This document shows, one piece after another, positions 61,884 to 64,000 of a stretch of 64,000 nucleotides of DNA. The translations under genes and the position numbers were made by a program. The stretch's first letter is position 1. The number at the start of each line of letters is the position of its first letter. The notes under the pieces were generated by a model. That model had not been told where the DNA came from and did no database searches. It was given only the letters and a program-made list of their open reading frames with translations. The DNA comes from Martinezella rhizogenes (GTDB taxonomy: Bacteria; Pseudomonadota; Alphaproteobacteria; Rhizobiales; Rhizobiaceae), in the NCBI RefSeq assembly GCF_000799715.1, contig NZ_JUHG01000015.1, positions 405,565 to 469,564 on the forward strand. The letters run 5' to 3'.

Positions 61884-63530
61884 ATGGCAAAGAGACGGCT
61901 CCCCTCCCCCGAGCACGCTGACACGCTTTCGCTGAAGGCGCTACGCAGTCTGGTGACTGGCCTGTTGGAGCGGGCTGAACAGGCCGAAGTTCGCCTCGAA
62001 AAGCTTGAGGCCGAGAACGCGGGGCTGTGGCTGGATAATACCAAGCTCAAGGTGGAGAACCAGTTGCTGCGTGATGAGATCGCGCGGCTGAAGAACCTGC
62101 CGCCGCGACCGCCGTTTCGCCCATCCGGCATGGACAAAGCGACCGATAGTAAACCTGACGAAGAAGCGGCTGCTAAGAAGAAGCCGCGCGGCCCGAAGCT
62201 GGATGTGAAGCGGGTGAGCCGGGAAGAGATTTTACGTGCAGGCGTTCCGGCCGGCTCGCGGTTCAAGGGATACAAAAGCTGCTTCGTGCGGGAGCTGGTG
62301 TTGGCAACCGAGCTTGTTCATTACCGACGCGAATGCTGGGCGACCCCGGATGGCAAGACGGTGCTGGCGCCGCTACCCGCAGGGATCATGGGTGGCTATG
62401 GGGCGAACCTCAGGCGGTTTTGTCTGATGCTGCACGCGCAAGGTCAGGTGACGACACAGCGGCTGACCACGCTGTTGAATGATATCGGCGTCGAGGTCTC
62501 GAAACGCCAGGTCGTGCGCCTTTTGACCAAGGAGCTGGATGGGTTTGTCGCCGAAGACGCGGCAGTGCTGCATGCCGGCCTGGCCTCGGCCCCTTATGTT
62601 ACGGTCGACGACACCGGCGCCCGCCACGCGCACGGTAACTTTTATACAACCCAGATCGGCGGCGAGCATTTTACCGCCTTCCGCACCACGAAATCGAAAT
62701 CGCGACTGAATTTCCTGTCGCTGCTGCGCGGCAACTACCAGGACTATGTCCTCAACGATGCCGCGTTCGGCTATCTGGAAGAACGGCGTGCTGACCCGGC
62801 GCTTGCTGCCGGACTTCGCAGTGTCGAGCCTCGGCACTTTAGTAACCAGGTGCCGTTCCTGGAATATCTGGCGCGCAAGGGTGTCGATATTTTTGACCGC
62901 CAAGGGATCGGGGTCCTGGCAGAAGCCGGCCTCTGGGGTTCCATCCGCCATCACGGTCTTCTGGGCGACATGGTGATTGTCTCCGACGATGCCGGCCAGT
63001 TCCGCGTCGGCAATCATGCTCTTTGCTGGATCCACGCAGAACGTCTTTTACAGAAACTGATGCCGGTCAAGCCGAAGGAGGCGCGATCGGTCGCGCTTGT
63101 CCGGGATCTCGTCTGGCGATTCTACAAGATGCTGAAGGTCTGGAAACAAAAGCCTTTACCACAGGCAATCCCGGGCTTCCGACGACGGTTCGACAGGATC
63201 TTTACCCTGCGCACCGGCTATAATGCGCTCGACGCCTTGCTGGCGCGTTTGCATCGTAGAAAAGACGAACTGCTCAAAGTTCTCGAGCACCCTTATATCC
63301 CTTTACATACCAACGCGTCGGAGAATGATCTGCGAACCTTCGTCACCAAGCGAAAGATCTCTGGCGGCACCATGAGCCGCGACGGCCGTGTCGCGCGTGA
63401 CACCATGCTCGGCCTGATGAAGACGTGCCAGAAGCTTGGGCTCTCGTTTTACCACTATCTCGGTGACCGGCTCGGGCTTGGCAGTGAGGCCATCCCGCAA
63501 TTGGCAGGCCTTATCGCGGCGAAAGCCTGA
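61884..63530 (+). CDS. IS66-family transposase
   Basis: Transposase of 548 residues. An N-terminal leucine-zipper-like coiled coil (about 25-75), a proline-rich linker, a zinc-finger-like middle and the DDE core follow: D in PYVTVDDTGARHAHGN, D in IVSDDAGQF, and the glutamate in HTNASENDLRTFVTKRK. The single-gene arrangement recalls the ISBst12 subgroup of IS66. The frame is intact, so the element may still be mobile. Confidence 0.9.
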   Translation: MAKRRLPSPEHADTLSLKALRSLVTGLLERAEQAEVRLEKLEAENAGLWLDNTKLKVENQLLRDEIARLKNLPPRPPFRPSGMDKATDSKPDEEAAAKKKPRGPKLDVKRVSREEILRAGVPAGSRFKGYKSCFVRELVLATELVHYRRECWATPDGKTVLAPLPAGIMGGYGANLRRFCLMLHAQGQVTTQRLTTLLNDIGVEVSKRQVVRLLTKELDGFVAEDAAVLHAGLASAPYVTVDDTGARHAHGNFYTTQIGGEHFTAFRTTKSKSRLNFLSLLRGNYQDYVLNDAAFGYLEERRADPALAAGLRSVEPRHFSNQVPFLEYLARKGVDIFDRQGIGVLAEAGLWGSIRHHGLLGDMVIVSDDAGQFRVGNHALCWIHAERLLQKLMPVKPKEARSVALVRDLVWRFYKMLKVWKQKPLPQAIPGFRRRFDRIFTLRTGYNALDALLARLHRRKDELLKVLEHPYIPLHTNASENDLRTFVTKRKISGGTMSRDGRVARDTMLGLMKTCQKLGLSFYHYLGDRLGLGSEAIPQLAGLIAAKA

Positions 63531-63536
63531 ACCTCG

Positions 63537-63875
63537 CTACCTGGCGCCGGGCTTGGTGAATGGCACGACACGACCGTCTTTGGACGCCTCTCCATCGAGA
63601 CCATGCCGGCCCACAAGCGTCAGCAATGACGGCGAGACGTTCCAATGCTTCTCATCATCGGTGTGAACTGTCACGGTCTTACGATTGCGGCGGATGACGA
63701 TGCCCCTGATCGTTCCTCCATCCGGGCTTTCAAACGTTACGCCGCTGCCGATCTTGATCTCTTGCAGGGCTGCCGTCGTCTTTTGCTGATGCAGAAAATG
63801 CAGCCGTTCGACGATGCGTCCATGCAGTTCCATCAGCGTGGCTTCGTCGAGCTCCTCGATATCGATCTCGTGCAT
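63537..63875 (-). CDS. Accessory protein of the IS66-like element
   Basis: Protein of 112 residues encoded convergently, six bases after the transposase stop. It has an acidic N-terminal helix region (MHEIDIEELDEATLMELHGRI) and a small beta-rich C-terminal half (GVTFESPDGGTIRGIVIRRNRKTVTVHT) reminiscent of a KOW/SH3-like barrel. It lies wholly inside the element. I do not recognise a named family; a transposition-accessory or passenger role is likely. Confidence 0.7.
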   Translation of the reverse strand: MHEIDIEELDEATLMELHGRIVERLHFLHQQKTTAALQEIKIGSGVTFESPDGGTIRGIVIRRNRKTVTVHTDDEKHWNVSPSLLTLVGRHGLDGEASKDGRVVPFTKPGAR

Positions 63876-64000
63876 CTTGCCGCTACCCGCGCCTCTGGTT
63901 CCAATGCCGTCTTATGCTCCGCCATCGATTATGATAGAAGAGCATCAACGGCACAATTGCCCAGCGCTTCGGCAGCGCCCCCAAATCAGCCCCTTTTACC

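Larger units (their letters stand above)
61755..63999 (+). mobile_element. IS66-family insertion element, apparently complete (about 2.24 kb)
   Basis: The left end GTACGTGGGGCAAAATCGG and the reverse complement of the right end GTAAAAGGGGCTGATTTGG form an imperfect terminal repeat (12 of 19 positions) beginning GTA as expected for IS66 elements. It carries one large transposase and a convergent small gene, without TnpA/TnpB-type genes. The left flank is TAGATATT; the right target duplication lies outside the window and cannot be checked. Confidence 0.65.

Noticed and set aside
1..64000. A CRISPR array
   Set aside because: No series of regularly spaced direct repeats with spacers was seen; the repeat clusters found are short regulatory or IS-end repeats.

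Overview
The window (64 kb, GC-rich) looks like accessory-replicon or genomic-island DNA of an alphaproteobacterium of the Rhizobiales, probably Rhizobiaceae. The grounds are the density of ABC-transporter catabolic operons, IS66, IS3 and IS6 family sequences, FixK/FNR-type boxes, and the style of the sulfide-oxidation cluster. There is no rRNA, recognisable intact tRNA or CRISPR array, so the taxonomy is an inference.

Left half, about 1-29.3 kb, is catabolic. (a) 1-9.06 kb (+): the end of a MalG-type permease, its ATPase, an amidohydrolase/deacetylase, an aldehyde dehydrogenase, a small gluconate-dehydrogenase-subunit-3-like protein with a GMC flavoprotein, a D-threonine-aldolase-like PLP enzyme and a threonine-synthase-like PLP enzyme, all tightly coupled. 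(b) 9.3-10.5 kb (-): a lone GSU2403-type nucleotidyltransferase behind a perfect palindrome. (c) 10.7-21.8 kb: a BMP-type nucleoside ABC importer with two nucleoside hydrolases (-), two tandem DUF1185 genes (+), an enamidase-like amidohydrolase, a MarR regulator and an isochorismatase-type hydrolase (-). (d) 22.0-29.3 kb (+): a sugar ABC importer without its own ATPase, with a sugar isomerase, a Gfo/Idh/MocA dehydrogenase, an epimerase and an SDR.

Middle, 29.3-48.7 kb, is a patchwork. An IS6 remnant and an AbiE toxin-antitoxin locus come first. Its antitoxin and tandem operators are intact, but its toxin is cut off by a 204-bp transposase-less element with IS21-like ends. A cysQ fragment lies on the other side of that element. 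Next is a sulfide module: a BigR/SqrR-like repressor divergent from an AhpD-like protein, sulfide:quinone oxidoreductase, DUF2892 and an RND efflux pair. It has a candidate repressor palindrome and a perfect FNR/FixK box. After a truncated MgtC gene come small stress and membrane genes (phosphatase, VanZ, EF-hand, DUF302, cytochrome b561, VIT1-type) and three surface-glycan genes (O-antigen ligase, GT2-GtrA fusion, GT39).

Right end, 48.7-64 kb, is a defence island: an RloA/RloB (AbiL-like) pair, an IS3 remnant, then a three-gene operon. That operon encodes a 1997-residue protein (Ig-like, transglutaminase-like, DUF4011, SF1 helicase, restriction-like nuclease, DUF3320), an Mre11/SbcD-like nuclease and a Rad50/YhaN-like ATPase. 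It is the best candidate here for an undescribed system. The window closes with an apparently complete IS66-family element next to the right-end scar of a relative.
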